A DNA stretch of 64,000 bases from Luteimonas colneyensis (GTDB lineage: Bacteria > Pseudomonadota > Gammaproteobacteria > Xanthomonadales > Xanthomonadaceae), in NCBI RefSeq assembly GCF_014836665.1, contig NZ_JACSQJ010000009.1, positions 1-64,000 of the forward strand, given 5' to 3'. The translations under genes were made by a program, and so were the position numbers. Numbering within the stretch: position 1 is the first letter of the stretch; each line of letters opens with the position of its first letter. Below the pieces are notes generated by a model that did no database searches, was not told the origin of the DNA, and saw only the letters and a list, made by a program, of their open reading frames with translations. Positions 41,035 through 50,998 of this stretch are shown here, piece by piece.

Positions 41035-41257
41035 GGGTCCGTTTCTCCCGTGGTGTTGGGATGGAAAGGACGTCATGGCTGTCCGTCGCATGCTGCGACC
41101 GGGCCTGCGAGCGGCGGGCGGTCATGGCGGAAAGCCACAGTAGCGCGGGCGGCTCGGGGGCGTCGCGTTGCGTCGCAGCATCCGCGCCGGCAGACATCCG
41201 CGTAACGGACGCGCCGCCAGGATGGCAGGCCCGAACGCATCCACGGAGAACAGGCAC

Positions 41258-41692
41258 ATGGGCATCTCGCGCAAGGCCACCGCGCACTGGGAAGGCGATC
41301 TGAAGTCCGGCCGCGGCACGATCAGCACGCCGGCCAGCGGGCTGATGCAGGACACCCGCTACGGCTTCAACAGCCGCTTCGGCGACGAAAAGGGCACCAA
41401 CCCGGAAGAGCTGATCGCCGCCGCGCACGCGGGCTGCTTCACCATGGCGCTGGCCAACGCCCTGGCCGAAGCGGGACACCCGGCGGAATCGCTGGACTCG
41501 CGCGCGGAGGTCGACCTGTCGCTGGAAGGCGGGCCGACGATGAGCGCGATCCGCCTCTTCACGAAGGCGAAGGTGCCGGGGATCGACGAGGCGAAGTTCC
41601 GGGCCGTCGCCGACGACGCCAAGACGAACTGCCCGGTGTCGAAGGCGCTGTCGGCGGTGCCGATCACGCTGGACGCCGAACTCCTGTCCTGA
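41258..41692 (+). CDS. OsmC family peroxiredoxin
   Basis: This 144-residue protein matches OsmC with its two redox cysteines, C60 in HAGCFTMAL and C125 in NCPVSKAL, and the EELIAAAHAG helix. It reduces organic peroxides with thiol. Start at 41258 was chosen because KATAHWEGDLKSGRG is the usual beginning; GGAG lies 9 bases upstream. It is divergent from the EF-G-like gene across 223 bases in which I see no gene. Confidence 0.94.
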   Translation: MGISRKATAHWEGDLKSGRGTISTPASGLMQDTRYGFNSRFGDEKGTNPEELIAAAHAGCFTMALANALAEAGHPAESLDSRAEVDLSLEGGPTMSAIRLFTKAKVPGIDEAKFRAVADDAKTNCPVSKALSAVPITLDAELLS

Positions 41693-41715
41693 GCAGGGCC
41701 CGGCGGCGCCCTGCT
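41692..41715 (+). terminator. Weak hairpin after osmC
   Basis: An 8-bp stem (41692-41699 with 41708-41715) with an eight-base loop begins at the osmC stop. No T-run follows, so its role as terminator is uncertain. Confidence 0.4.
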
Positions 41716-41823
41716 GAACCGCCGGCAAGGTGCGTCGCGCCCCGCCGGTCCGGTTCAGCGGCGCGTCAAGCCGTGCGCCCTAGCGTTGGGCCCGTGCGCC
41801 GATCCCGGCGCGGGGAGCCTGCC

Positions 41824-42498
41824 ATGCGTACCGTCGTCGCCTCCGTCCTTGCCATCGCCCTGGTCGCCGCCACCGGCGCCGCCACCGCGCAGTCGATCGG
41901 CTACGACGCCGGCTATCCCGTCCACGACCGCCTCGGCCAGGAGCGCGACGCCGGCTATGACGTGGCGCGCGTGGTGCGCGTCGATCCGGTTTTCGACGGC
42001 CACGACCAGCGTGCGTCGGGCCAGCGCTGCTACACGCGCGAGGACAGCTACGTGGACGGCGGCTACGGCGGCTACGGCGGCTACGACGGTTACGAACCCT
42101 ATGGGCGGGACCCCTATGGCGACGACCGCTACCGTTCCGACCGGAGTACGGAGAACGGGCGCATGGTCGCCACCGTGGTCGGCGGCGTGGTCGGCGCGGT
42201 ACTCGGCAGCAAGGTCGGTGGCGGCTCGGGCCGCTACGCCACGTCCGCGATCGGCACCATGGTCGGCGGCATGGCGGGGCGCGAGATCTACGACGCCACG
42301 CGTCGCGACCGCCAGGAGCGCCGCGGCCAGGTGACCGTCTGCGATCCGCTGCCGTCCGGCTATCCCGTCTCCGACCGCCATGGCGGGGTCAGCGCCTACG
42401 ACGTCACCTACGAGTACGGTGGCCGCCACTACACCACGCGCACCGGTTACCACCCCGGCGACACCATCCGCGTACGCGTGGACGTGCGTCCGGAATAG
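41824..42498 (+). CDS. Glycine-zipper 2TM domain protein, secreted
   Basis: This 224-residue protein has a signal peptide (1-23) and a Gly/Tyr/Asp-rich stretch near 78-100. A glycine zipper follows (VVGGVVGAVLGSKVGGGSG and IGTMVGGMAGREI), and a C-terminal domain has CDPLPSGYPVS and VTYEYGGRHYTT. It resembles RcnB/SlyB-like envelope proteins; the precise role is unknown. ATG at 41824 was chosen for the signal peptide. Confidence 0.85.
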   Translation: MRTVVASVLAIALVAATGAATAQSIGYDAGYPVHDRLGQERDAGYDVARVVRVDPVFDGHDQRASGQRCYTREDSYVDGGYGGYGGYDGYEPYGRDPYGDDRYRSDRSTENGRMVATVVGGVVGAVLGSKVGGGSGRYATSAIGTMVGGMAGREIYDATRRDRQERRGQVTVCDPLPSGYPVSDRHGGVSAYDVTYEYGGRHYTTRTGYHPGDTIRVRVDVRPE

Positions 42499-42585
42499 GC
42501 GGCGGCCCGGTCGGCGCGCGGGCGACGTTGCCCCGCGCCGCGTTCGTGGACATAGTCGGCGGATCGTCCAGAGAGAGTCCGCCGC

Positions 42586-44262
42586 ATGCGCCGCATCGTT
42601 TCCGCATCCTTCGCGCCCGTGTCAGCGGGCCTCCTCCTTGCGTTGTCCGCCAGCGCGGCCGCCGGCGACGGCGAACGCCTGCTCACCGCGGCCCGCATCC
42701 ACACCTCCGACGCGGGCATGCCCGTGGCCACGGCCGTGGTCTGGGATGCGGACGGCCGCATCCTGGCGGTGGGCGAGGCGGCCGAGCTTGCCGCGCGACA
42801 TCCGGATGCCGAGCGCATCGATGCCGGTGACGCCACGGTGGTGCCCGGCCTGATCGATGCGCACGCGCACCTGGTCGGGCTGGGGCATGCGCTGATGCAG
42901 GCCGACCTGGTCGGCGCGCGCAGCACGGACGAGGTCGTCGAGCGGCTGCAGGCCTTCGCGCGCGACCTGCCGGCGGGCGCTTGGCTGATGGGCCGCGGCT
43001 GGGACCAGAACCTGTGGCCCGATACCGCGTTCCCGACCGCGGCCGTGCTCGACGCCGCCTTCCCCGACCGGCCCGTGGTGCTCGAGCGCATCGACGGCCA
43101 TGCCACCTGGGCCAACAGCGCCGCGATGCGCGCGATCGGGCGCGACCTTGCGGGAGACTGGCAGCCCGACGGCGGCCTGGTGGTGCGCGAGGACGGCCAG
43201 CCCACGGGCGTGTTCGTCGACATGGCCTCGAGCCTGGTCTACGCGGCCGCGCCCGCGCCCGACGCCGTCTGGCAGGAACAGGCCTTCGCGCGCGCGCTGG
43301 AGCACGTGGCCAGCCTGGGCCTGACCGGCGTGCACGACATGGGCACCGATGACGGCGGCTTCGCGCTGATGCAGCGCTTCGCCGACCGCGGCGCGCTCAG
43401 CGTGCGCGTGCAGGCCTATGCCAGCCGCGGCGCGGGCGCGATCGAGGCGATGTGCCGCGACGGTGCGTACCGGCATCCGTCCGGGCGCCTGGACATGCGC
43501 GGCGTCAAGCTGATGATCGACGGTGCGCTGGGCAGCCGCGGCGCCGCGCTGATCGAGGACTACAGCGATGATCCGGGCAACCGCGGCCTGCTGGTGCAGG
43601 ACGAGGCCGGCCTCGAGGCCGCCGTGCGCCGCGCCCGCGAGTGCGGCCTGCAGGTGGCGACGCACGCGATCGGCGACCGCGGCAACCGCATCGTGCTCGA
43701 CACCTACGCGCGCGTGCTGGGCGATGGCGCTTCCGGCGACCATCGCTGGCGCATCGAACATGCGCAGGTGATCGCGCCGGGTGACATCGCGCGCTTTGCC
43801 GGCCTGAAGTTGGTGGCCTCGATGCAGCCCACCCACGCGACCTCCGACATGGGCTGGGCCGGCGACCGCCTCGGCGAGGCGCGGCTGGCCGGGGCCTACG
43901 CCTGGCGCAGCTTCGTCGAGGCCGGCGTGCCGCTGGCGCTGGGGTCGGACTTCCCGGTGGAGTTCCCCGATCCGCGGCTTGGCCTGCTGGCGGCGGTCAC
44001 GCGCCAGGACGTGCATGGCCAGCCGCCGGGCGGCTGGCTGCCGGCACAGGTGCTGACGGCGGCCGAGGCGCTGCACGGCTTCACCGCGGGCGCGGCGTGG
44101 TCGGCATTCGACGAGGAGCGTGTCGGCCGGCTGGCGCCCGGGCTGCGCGCGGACTTCGTGGTGCTCGACCGCGATCCGCTGGCGGTGCCCGGTGGCGAGC
44201 TCGACGACATCGTCGTGCGCTCGACCTGGGTCGACGGCAAGCCTGTCTACGAAGCGAACTAG
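42586..44262 (+). CDS. Secreted amidohydrolase (YtcJ-like)
   Basis: This 558-residue metal-dependent hydrolase has a signal peptide (about 1-26). Next is the entry motif PGLIDAHAHLVG, with H93 and H95 as metal ligands. GHATWANSAAM, ATHAIGDRGNR and the C-terminal LGSDFPVEFPDPRLG (metal Asp) are all typical of the YtcJ/LAF3 group. The substrate is unknown. It is followed by a full copy of the dispersed palindromic element. Confidence 0.9.
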   Translation: MRRIVSASFAPVSAGLLLALSASAAAGDGERLLTAARIHTSDAGMPVATAVVWDADGRILAVGEAAELAARHPDAERIDAGDATVVPGLIDAHAHLVGLGHALMQADLVGARSTDEVVERLQAFARDLPAGAWLMGRGWDQNLWPDTAFPTAAVLDAAFPDRPVVLERIDGHATWANSAAMRAIGRDLAGDWQPDGGLVVREDGQPTGVFVDMASSLVYAAAPAPDAVWQEQAFARALEHVASLGLTGVHDMGTDDGGFALMQRFADRGALSVRVQAYASRGAGAIEAMCRDGAYRHPSGRLDMRGVKLMIDGALGSRGAALIEDYSDDPGNRGLLVQDEAGLEAAVRRARECGLQVATHAIGDRGNRIVLDTYARVLGDGASGDHRWRIEHAQVIAPGDIARFAGLKLVASMQPTHATSDMGWAGDRLGEARLAGAYAWRSFVEAGVPLALGSDFPVEFPDPRLGLLAAVTRQDVHGQPPGGWLPAQVLTAAEALHGFTAGAAWSAFDEERVGRLAPGLRADFVVLDRDPLAVPGGELDDIVVRSTWVDGKPVYEAN

Positions 44263-44268
44263 CTCCGC

Positions 44269-44337
44269 CTGTAGGAGCGGCTATAGCCGCGACCCGATCG
44301 TGCATGGAACCGGTCGCGGCTATAGCCGCTCCTACAG
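44269..44337. repeat. Dispersed palindromic element (REP/BIME-like), complete
   Basis: Two perfectly complementary 26-base arms (44269-44294 and 44312-44337) flank a 17-base spacer. Each arm contains the 14-base palindrome GCGGCTATAGCCGC. The element lies between converging amidohydrolase and phzF-like genes. Confidence 0.92.
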
Positions 44338-44397
44338 AAGAGAAGGGCGGTGTGCATGAGAGAGGGCGGCGTGCAGGAATGGCGGACGGCGTTCCGG

Positions 44398-45273
44398 CTA
44401 CCAGTCCAGCGTGCCGGTCACCACGCTGCGGGCGCGGCCGCCGGACCAGACGTCGCCGGACCCGTCCACGCGCAGCTCGATGATCGCGTCGTGACCGACC
44501 TCGCGGCCCTGGCTGATGCGGTAGAAGCCGCCGTCGCCGGGCAGGGCGTCGCGCTCGGCCAGCCAGGCGGCCAGGGTGGCGTTGGCGGCGCCGGAGGCGA
44601 CGTCCTCGAAGGTGCCGGTGGAACCGACCCAGGCGCGCACGGCCAGGTAGTAGACCGGATCCGCGCTGCGCGCGAACACGCACAGGCCCATCGTGCCGCT
44701 GGCTTCGGCCAGCGCGGCGATCGCGGCCCAGTCGGGCACGGCCGAGCGAAGCTCGGCCTCGTCGCGCAGTTCGGCCAGCCACCAGCGGCGGCCGCCGTCC
44801 ATCAGCACCGGCGGCAATGCGCCGGTGGCCAGGCCCGACAGTGCGTCGCGCAGGCGCGGGTCGGCGGCATCGGCCACCTCGACCACGCTGGCCCGCGGCG
44901 TGCGCACGGCCACGGTGCGCTTGCGGCCTTCGCCCTCCACGCGCAACGGCAGCTCGCCGACGGCACAGGACTGCACCAGCACGCCGTCGCGCGGCGCCAC
45001 CAGGCCGCGGTCGAGCAGCACGTGGGCGGTGCCGACGCTGGGATGCCCGGCGAAGGGCACCTCGCGGCGCGGGCTGAAGATGCGCACGGCGTAGTCGGCG
45101 GTCGCGCTGGGCGAGGGGAAGACGAAGGTGGTTTCCGGCAGCCGCGTCCAGCGCGCGATCGCCTGCATGTCGGCGTCGTTGAGGCCGCGGGCGTCTGGCA
45201 CCACGGCGAGCGGATTGCCGGCGCCGGGGCGGTCGCCGAAGACGTCGAGCTGGACGTAGGGACAAGCGGGCAT
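44398..45273 (-). CDS. PhzF family isomerase
   Basis: This 291-residue protein has the PhzF fold of diaminopimelate-epimerase type, with YVQLDVFGDRPGAGNPLAVV, catalytic Glu47 in LPETTF, the FAGHPSVGTAHVLL motif and the second-half motif FEDVASGAAN. No phenazine genes are present, so it is probably a general isomerase. It is divergent from the lysC-lysA gene. Confidence 0.92.
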   Translation of the reverse strand: MPACPYVQLDVFGDRPGAGNPLAVVPDARGLNDADMQAIARWTRLPETTFVFPSPSATADYAVRIFSPRREVPFAGHPSVGTAHVLLDRGLVAPRDGVLVQSCAVGELPLRVEGEGRKRTVAVRTPRASVVEVADAADPRLRDALSGLATGALPPVLMDGGRRWWLAELRDEAELRSAVPDWAAIAALAEASGTMGLCVFARSADPVYYLAVRAWVGSTGTFEDVASGAANATLAAWLAERDALPGDGGFYRISQGREVGHDAIIELRVDGSGDVWSGGRARSVVTGTLDW

Positions 45274-45317
45274 GTCGGGGGACCATCGCGGGGCGCGCCA
45301 GTGTAGCCGCGACCGCG

Positions 45318-45346
45318 CTGGCGGGCCGTGCGCACGGCGCTAGAAT
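45318..45346 (+). promoter_or_regulatory. Promoter of the lysC-lysA/murL/murD2 operon
   Basis: CTGGCG (45318-45323) and TAGAAT (45341-45346) are 17 bases apart. The -10 lies 38 bases before the chosen start and after an alternative upstream ATG at 45328, which therefore cannot be used from this promoter. Confidence 0.6.
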
Positions 45347-45384
45347 CGCAGGCCTTGCCCGATCCCCGGGCCACGCGGATTCCC

Positions 45385-47985
45385 ATGCATTCCATTCCCG
45401 AACCCGACCGCTGGATCGTGCTCAAGTTCGGCGGCACCTCGGTCTCGCAGCGCGAGCGCTGGGACACCATCGGCCGGCTGGCCGGCGAGCGCGCCGCGGA
45501 AGGCCGGCGCGTGCTGGTGGTGGTGTCCGCGCTGGCGGGCGTCACCAACGCCCTCACCGCCATCAGCGAAGGCGCCACCGATGCGGCGGCGCGGGTGGAA
45601 GCCCTGGCCGACCGCCACGTGGCGCTCGCGCGCGAGCTGGGACTGGACCCGGCCGTCGTCGGCGAGCGCCTGGACGTGCTGCGCACGCTGGTGTCCGAGC
45701 CACGCGCCGCGCGCCGTCCGCTGGACTGGCAGGCCGAGGTGCTGGCACAGGGCGAGCTGCTGTCGTCGACGCTCGGCGCGGCCCACCTGCGCGCGCAGGG
45801 CCTGGACTTCGGCTGGTGCGACGCCCGCGACTGGCTGCAGGCGGTCGCGCTGCCCAACCAGAACGACTGGGCGCGCCGGCTGTCGGTGGCCTGCCGTCGC
45901 GATGTCGACGCGCGCTGGCGGGCCCGCTTCGCGGCGCAGCCGGCGGCGATGCTGCTCACCCAGGGCTTCATCGCCCGCCACGAGGACGGCGGCAGCGCGA
46001 TCCTCGGCCGCGGCGGCTCGGACACCTCGGCCGCGTACTTCGGCGCGCTGCTCGGCGCCGAGTGCGTCGAGATCTGGACCGACGTCCCCGGCATGTTCAG
46101 CGCCAATCCGCGCGAGGTGCCGGACGCGCGCCTGCTGACGCGCCTGGACTACGCCGAGGCGCAGGAGATCTGCACCACCGGCGCCAGGGTGCTGCACCCG
46201 CGCGCGATCAAGCCCTGCCGCGAGGCCGGCGTGCCGATCGCGATCCTGGACACGGCGCGCCCGGAGCTGCCGGGCACGCGCATCGATGGCGGCCCGGACA
46301 CCGTGCCGGGCGTCAAGGCGATCAGCCGCCGCGACGGCGTGGTGCTGGTGTCGATGGAAACCATGGGCATGTGGCAGCAGGTCGGCTTCCTGGCCGACAT
46401 CTTCGAGTGCTTCCGGCGCCACGGGCTGTCCGTCGACCTGATCGGCTCCTCGGAAACCAACGTCACCGTGTCGCTGGACCCGAGCGAGAACCTGGTCAGC
46501 ACCGACGTGCTCGCGCGCCTGTCCGAGGACCTCGCGCGCAGCTGCCGGCTGAAGGTGATCGCGCCCTGCAGCGCGATCACGCTCGTCGGCCGCGGCATGC
46601 GCTCGCTGCTGCACCACCTGTCCGACGTCTGGGCGACCTTCGACCGCGAGCGCGTGCACCTGATCTCGCAGTCGTCGAACGACCTCAACCTGACCTTCGT
46701 GATCGACGAGGCCGACGCCGACGGCCTGCTGCAGGAGATCCACGACGGCCTGATCGCCAGCGGCGCCATGCCGGTGCGCGACGGCGACGTCTTCGGCCCG
46801 CGCTGGCGCGAGATCGAGGGGCGCGTACGCCGCCGGCCCGCGCGCTGGTGGCAGGGCCGCCGCGACGCGCTGCTGGCGCTGGCCGCCCAGGGCACGCCGC
46901 GCTACGCCTACGACCTGGACATCGTCCGCGCCCGCGCGCGCCAGCTGAAGGCCGTGCAGGCCGTCGACCGGCGCTTCTTCGCGATCAAGGCCAATCCGCA
47001 TCCGGACATCCTGCGCGTGCTGGCGGAGGAAGGCTTCGGGCTGGAGTGCGTGTCGGCCGGCGAACTGGCGCACGTGTCCTCGGTGCTGCCCGGGCTGGAG
47101 CCCTCGCGCGTGCTGTTCACGCCCAGCTTCGCGCCGATCGGCGAGTACGCCGACGCGTTCGCGCGCGGCGTCAACGTCACCCTCGACAACGTCGAGGCGC
47201 TCGAACGCTGGCCGGAGGTGTTCCGCGGCCGCGCGCTGTGGCTGCGCGTCGACCTCGGCCGCGGCGACGGCCACCACGCCAAGGTGGTCACCGGCGGCCT
47301 GGCCTCGAAGTTCGGCCTGCAGGTCGATCGGGTGGAGGCCTTCCTCGCCGCCGCGCGCGCGCTCGACGTGCGCGTCACCGGCCTGCACGCGCACCTGGGC
47401 AGCGGCGTCGACACGCCCGACCACTGGCGCGAGGTCTGCGACGAGCTGGGCGGCATCGCCGCGCGCATCGGCAGCATCGACACCATCGACATCGGCGGCG
47501 GCCTGCCGATCCCCTACCGCGAGGACGACGAGCCCTTCGACCTCGACGGCTGGGCGGCGGGCCTGGCCGAGGTCAAGGCGGCCTATCCCGGCGTCCGGCT
47601 GGCGATCGAGCCCGGCCGCTTCCTGGTGGCCGAATGCGGCGTGCTCCTGCTCACCGCCACCCAGGTGGTGGAGAAGGGCGGCATCCGCCGCGTCGGCGCC
47701 GACGGCGGCATGAACGCGCTGATGCGGCCGACGCTGTACGACGCCTGGCACGACATCCACAACCTCTCGCGCGGAGACGGCGGCGAGCCCGCGGCCTTCG
47801 ACGTGGTCGGGCCGATCTGCGAATCCGGCGACGTCTTCGGCCTGCAGCGCCCGCTGCCCGCCGACACCGCCCCTGGCGACGTGCTGCTGGTCGCCGACGC
47901 CGGCGCCTACGGCATGGCCATGGCCAACACCTACAACCTGCGCGCGCTGCCGGCCGAGAGCGTGCTCGTGGAGACCAAGGAATGA
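45385..47985 (+). CDS. Bifunctional aspartate kinase / diaminopimelate decarboxylase
   Basis: This 866-residue fusion carries the first and last steps of the lysine/DAP pathway. Residues 1-460 are aspartate kinase (LKFGGTSVSQRERW, GRGGSDTSAAYFGALL, two ACT regions with VSMETMGMWQQVGFLADIF). From about 485 on it is LysA, with the PLP lysine K535 in FFAIKANPHPD, HLGSGVDTPDHW and catalytic C812 in CESGDVFG. Such fusions are known in xanthomonads. ATG at 45385 was chosen because of the promoter and because KFGG follows at the usual distance. Its stop overlaps murL (ATGA). Confidence 0.96.
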   Translation: MHSIPEPDRWIVLKFGGTSVSQRERWDTIGRLAGERAAEGRRVLVVVSALAGVTNALTAISEGATDAAARVEALADRHVALARELGLDPAVVGERLDVLRTLVSEPRAARRPLDWQAEVLAQGELLSSTLGAAHLRAQGLDFGWCDARDWLQAVALPNQNDWARRLSVACRRDVDARWRARFAAQPAAMLLTQGFIARHEDGGSAILGRGGSDTSAAYFGALLGAECVEIWTDVPGMFSANPREVPDARLLTRLDYAEAQEICTTGARVLHPRAIKPCREAGVPIAILDTARPELPGTRIDGGPDTVPGVKAISRRDGVVLVSMETMGMWQQVGFLADIFECFRRHGLSVDLIGSSETNVTVSLDPSENLVSTDVLARLSEDLARSCRLKVIAPCSAITLVGRGMRSLLHHLSDVWATFDRERVHLISQSSNDLNLTFVIDEADADGLLQEIHDGLIASGAMPVRDGDVFGPRWREIEGRVRRRPARWWQGRRDALLALAAQGTPRYAYDLDIVRARARQLKAVQAVDRRFFAIKANPHPDILRVLAEEGFGLECVSAGELAHVSSVLPGLEPSRVLFTPSFAPIGEYADAFARGVNVTLDNVEALERWPEVFRGRALWLRVDLGRGDGHHAKVVTGGLASKFGLQVDRVEAFLAAARALDVRVTGLHAHLGSGVDTPDHWREVCDELGGIAARIGSIDTIDIGGGLPIPYREDDEPFDLDGWAAGLAEVKAAYPGVRLAIEPGRFLVAECGVLLLTATQVVEKGGIRRVGADGGMNALMRPTLYDAWHDIHNLSRGDGGEPAAFDVVGPICESGDVFGLQRPLPADTAPGDVLLVADAGAYGMAMANTYNLRALPAESVLVETKE

Positions 47986-49349
47986 ACAACGCGTTCGATC
48001 GCGAGGCGGTCCGGACCTTCCGCTTCGTGGACTGCGGCTTCGACGCCGCCACCGGCGTCGCGCGCCTGGCGTATGCCTTCGACGATGGCCCGGAGCTGGT
48101 CGAGACCGTGACCCTGCCCGGGGCGCCGTTCGCGCTCGAGGGCGCGCGCGCGCAGGCGGCCGCGAAGGCGCTGCGCCTGCTGCACCTGGTCGCCGGCGTG
48201 AGTTACTACAAGGCCGCGGTGCCCGGCGACATCCGCATCGACGGCTCCGCCATCGACGACGCGACCGCGACGCTGCTGGACGACGTGTACCTGCACGGCC
48301 TCGGTGAATTCGCCTATCGCAACGGGCTGGACCTGCACGGGCGGATCCGGTTCCCGCGTGACGCCGCGGCTGCGGAGCGGGACGCGCCGGCGGACGCCCT
48401 CGGCCTCCGCCGCCACGCCCTGGTCGCCATCGGCGGCGGCAAGGATTCGCTGGTCTCGATCGAGGCCCTGCGCGCCGCCGGCATCGACCAGACCGTGGCC
48501 TGGGTCGGCGGCTCGCAGCTGATCGCGGCGTGCGCCGCGCGCACCGGCCTGCCGACGCTCAACGTGCAGCGCCAGCTGGCGCCGGAACTGTTCGAGTACA
48601 ACCGCCAGGGCGCATGGAACGGCCACATCCCGGTGACCGCGATCAACTCCGCGATCCTGGCGTTCGCCGCCGTGGTGCTGGACGCCGACCAGGTGGTGTT
48701 CTCCAACGAGCGCTCGGCCAGCTACGGCAGCCTGATCGAGGGCACCGGCGAGGTGAACCACCAGTGGTCCAAGGGCTGGGCGTTCGAGCAGGCGCTGGCG
48801 GGCTACCTCCAGCGCGAGGTCGCATCCGACCTGCGCTACTACTCGCTGCTGCGGCCGCTGTCGGAGCTGGCGGTGGCGCGGCAGTTCGCGAAGATCGACC
48901 GCTACGACGCCTGGTTCTCCAGCTGCAACCGCAACTTCCACCTGATGGGCGAGCGCCCGACCAGCCGCTGGTGCGGCGTCTGCCCGAAGTGCCACTTCGT
49001 GTTCCTGGCGCTGGCGCCGTTCATGCCCAAGCCGCGCCTGGTCGGCATCTTCGGCCGCAACCTGCTCGACGACGCGGCCCAGGTGCCGGGCTACGACGCG
49101 CTGATGGAATTCCGCGACCACAAGCCCTTCGAATGCGTGGGCGAGGCGCGCGAGTCGCGCGCGGCGATGGCGGCGCTGGCCACGCGTCCGGAGTGGCGCG
49201 AGGACACGGTGGTGGCGCGCTTCCGCGACGTCGTGCTGCCGCAGCTCGCCGGCGAAGACCTGGCGATCGCGCCACTGCTGGTCCCCGATCCCGAGCACGG
49301 CATCCCCGACGCGGTCTGGAGCCGCCTGCATGCGTATTTCGCAGCTTGA
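47982..49349 (+). CDS. murL: UDP-MurNAc-L-Ala-L-Glu epimerase MurL
   Basis: This 455-residue protein matches MurL of Xanthomonas oryzae. There it epimerises the terminal L-Glu of UDP-MurNAc-L-Ala-L-Glu to D-Glu and replaces glutamate racemase. It shows a PP-loop-like [31 protein letters not shown] and the cysteine-rich [19 protein letters not shown]. The start overlaps the lysC-lysA stop and the end overlaps murD2 by 20 bases, placing it in a cell-wall precursor operon. Confidence 0.93.
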   Translation: MNNAFDREAVRTFRFVDCGFDAATGVARLAYAFDDGPELVETVTLPGAPFALEGARAQAAAKALRLLHLVAGVSYYKAAVPGDIRIDGSAIDDATATLLDDVYLHGLGEFAYRNGLDLHGRIRFPRDAAAAERDAPADALGLRRHALVAIGGGKDSLVSIEALRAAGIDQTVAWVGGSQLIAACAARTGLPTLNVQRQLAPELFEYNRQGAWNGHIPVTAINSAILAFAAVVLDADQVVFSNERSASYGSLIEGTGEVNHQWSKGWAFEQALAGYLQREVASDLRYYSLLRPLSELAVARQFAKIDRYDAWFSSCNRNFHLMGERPTSRWCGVCPKCHFVFLALAPFMPKPRLVGIFGRNLLDDAAQVPGYDALMEFRDHKPFECVGEARESRAAMAALATRPEWREDTVVARFRDVVLPQLAGEDLAIAPLLVPDPEHGIPDAVWSRLHAYFAA

Positions 49350-50787
49350 GGGCCGGCGCGTCGCGCTCTGGGGCTGGGGGCGCGAGGGCCGAGCCGCCTA
49401 CGCCGCGCTGCGCGCGCGCCTGCCGTCGCAGCCGCTGACGCTGTTCTGCAGCGCGGAGGAGGCCGCCGCGGCCGATGCGCTGGGTGACGGCCTGCTGGCG
49501 GTCGAGACGGAGGCCAGTGCAGCCCGGCTGGCGGCCTTCGAGGTCGTGGTGAAGTCGCCGGGCATCAGCCCGTACCGGCCCGAGGCGCTGGTCGCCGCGC
49601 GTGCCGGCACCGCTTTCGTCGGCGGCACCGCGCTGTGGTTCGGCGAGCGCGCAGGCGAGGGCGATGTCGCGCGCGGCGTGGCCTGCGTCACCGGCACCAA
49701 GGGCAAGAGCACCACCACCGCGCTGCTCGCGCACCTGCTGCGCGCCGGCGGCGTGCGCACGGCGCTGGCCGGCAACATCGGCCTGCCGCTGCTGGAAGTC
49801 CTCGACGGCCAGGCCGAGGCCTGGGCGGTGGAGCTGTCGAGCTACCAGACCGGCGATGTTGCCGCCGGCGGCGTGCGCCCGGACGTGGCCGTGGTCACCA
49901 ACCTGTTCCCGGAGCACCTGGACTGGCACGGCAGCGAGGACCGCTATGTCGAGGACAAGCTGGCGCTGGTGACGCGGGCGAAGCCGCGCGTGGCAGTGCT
50001 GAACGCCGCCGACGCGCGGCTGGTCGCGCTGGGTGCGCAGCTGGATCCGGCCACGGAGGTCCGCTGGTACGGTCGCGAGGACGGCTGGCACCTGCGCGGC
50101 GATGTCCTGCACCGCGGCGACGCGGCCCTGTTCGACACCCGGGACGTGCCGCTGCCGGGCCGGCACAACCGCGGCAATCTCTGTGCCGCGCTGGCCGCGA
50201 TCGAGGCGCTGGGCCACGATGCCGCGGCGCTGGCGCCGGCCGCGCGCGGCTTCCGCCCGCTGCCGCACCGCCTGCAGCGCCTGGGCGAACGCGCGGGCAT
50301 CGCCTGGGTGAACGATTCGATCAGCACCACGCCGCACGCCAGCCTGGCCGCGCTCGAGGTCCATCGCGACCGGCGGGTGGCGCTGCTGGTGGGCGGGCAT
50401 GACCGCGGCCTGGACTGGTCGGACTTCGCCTCGCGGATGCGCACGCAGGCGCCCGCGATCGTGGTCACGATGGGCGGCAACGGCCCGCGCATCCACGCGC
50501 TGCTGGAGGATGTGGCGGGCGAGGGCGGCTTCGACCTGCGCGCGGCGACGGACCTTGCCGGCGCGGTGGCCGCGGCGCGCGAGGCGCTAGCTGCCAGCCC
50601 GCGCCCGGCCACCGGCGACGTCATCCTGCTGTCGCCGGGCGCGCCAAGCTTCGGCCCCTACCGCGACTACGTGGAGCGCGGCCGCGACTTCGCCCGGCTG
50701 GGCGGCTTCGATCCGGAGGCGATCTCGGCGATCCCGGGGCTCGGCATCGCGGCCTCGAACCACTCCGCAGCGCCACCCGCTGCGTAG
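49330..50787 (+). CDS. murD2: UDP-MurNAc-L-alanine:L-glutamate ligase MurD2
   Basis: This 485-residue Mur ligase has the P-loop [31 protein letters not shown] and GRHNRGNL. Its central and C-terminal domains ([28 protein letters not shown]) are of MurD type. MurD2 adds L-Glu instead of D-Glu to UDP-MurNAc-L-Ala, and MurL then epimerises it. The adjacency to murL is the main evidence against ordinary MurD. The last residues are a low-complexity SAAPPAA tail. Confidence 0.93.
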   Translation: MRISQLEGRRVALWGWGREGRAAYAALRARLPSQPLTLFCSAEEAAAADALGDGLLAVETEASAARLAAFEVVVKSPGISPYRPEALVAARAGTAFVGGTALWFGERAGEGDVARGVACVTGTKGKSTTTALLAHLLRAGGVRTALAGNIGLPLLEVLDGQAEAWAVELSSYQTGDVAAGGVRPDVAVVTNLFPEHLDWHGSEDRYVEDKLALVTRAKPRVAVLNAADARLVALGAQLDPATEVRWYGREDGWHLRGDVLHRGDAALFDTRDVPLPGRHNRGNLCAALAAIEALGHDAAALAPAARGFRPLPHRLQRLGERAGIAWVNDSISTTPHASLAALEVHRDRRVALLVGGHDRGLDWSDFASRMRTQAPAIVVTMGGNGPRIHALLEDVAGEGGFDLRAATDLAGAVAAAREALAASPRPATGDVILLSPGAPSFGPYRDYVERGRDFARLGGFDPEAISAIPGLGIAASNHSAAPPAA

Positions 50788-50870
50788 GCCCCGCTACGCC
50801 GCCCCCCGCTGCGTCGCCACCCGCTGCGCTGCCACCTGTGTCGCCCGCCGCTGCGCCGCCACCCGTTTCG

Positions 50871-50969
50871 CTGTAGGAGCAGCTATAGCTGCGATTCGCT
50901 CTTGGGGCGAAGCACTCGGGGCCGAGGCCTCCAGGGCGAAGCCGGTCGCAGCTGTAGCTGCTCCTACAG
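50871..50969. repeat. Dispersed palindromic element, long form
   Basis: Left arm 50871-50895 and right arm 50945-50969 are inverted copies with two mismatches and flank a 49-base spacer. The arm core is AGCTATAGCT or AGCTGTAGCT, a variant of the element at 44269. The stretch just before it (50788-50870) is a degenerate CTGCG/CCACC run with no gene. Confidence 0.88.
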
Positions 50970-50998
50970 CAGAGCGGCCTGCTGGCAGGGGGCCGGGA

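Noticed and set aside
41085-41099. Hairpin and inverted repeat between the EF-G-like and osmC genes
   Set aside because: A 6-bp stem with a partner repeat at 41172-41181; no T-run and no link to a promoter, so chance is likely in this GC-rich DNA.
44398-45273. Phenazine biosynthesis from the PhzF-like gene
   Set aside because: No other phz genes are present; isolated PhzF-family proteins are common and unrelated to phenazines.
50788-50870. CTGCG/CCACC run after murD2 as a CRISPR or minisatellite
   Set aside because: Units are of unequal length and degenerate, with no regular spacers; low-complexity sequence only.
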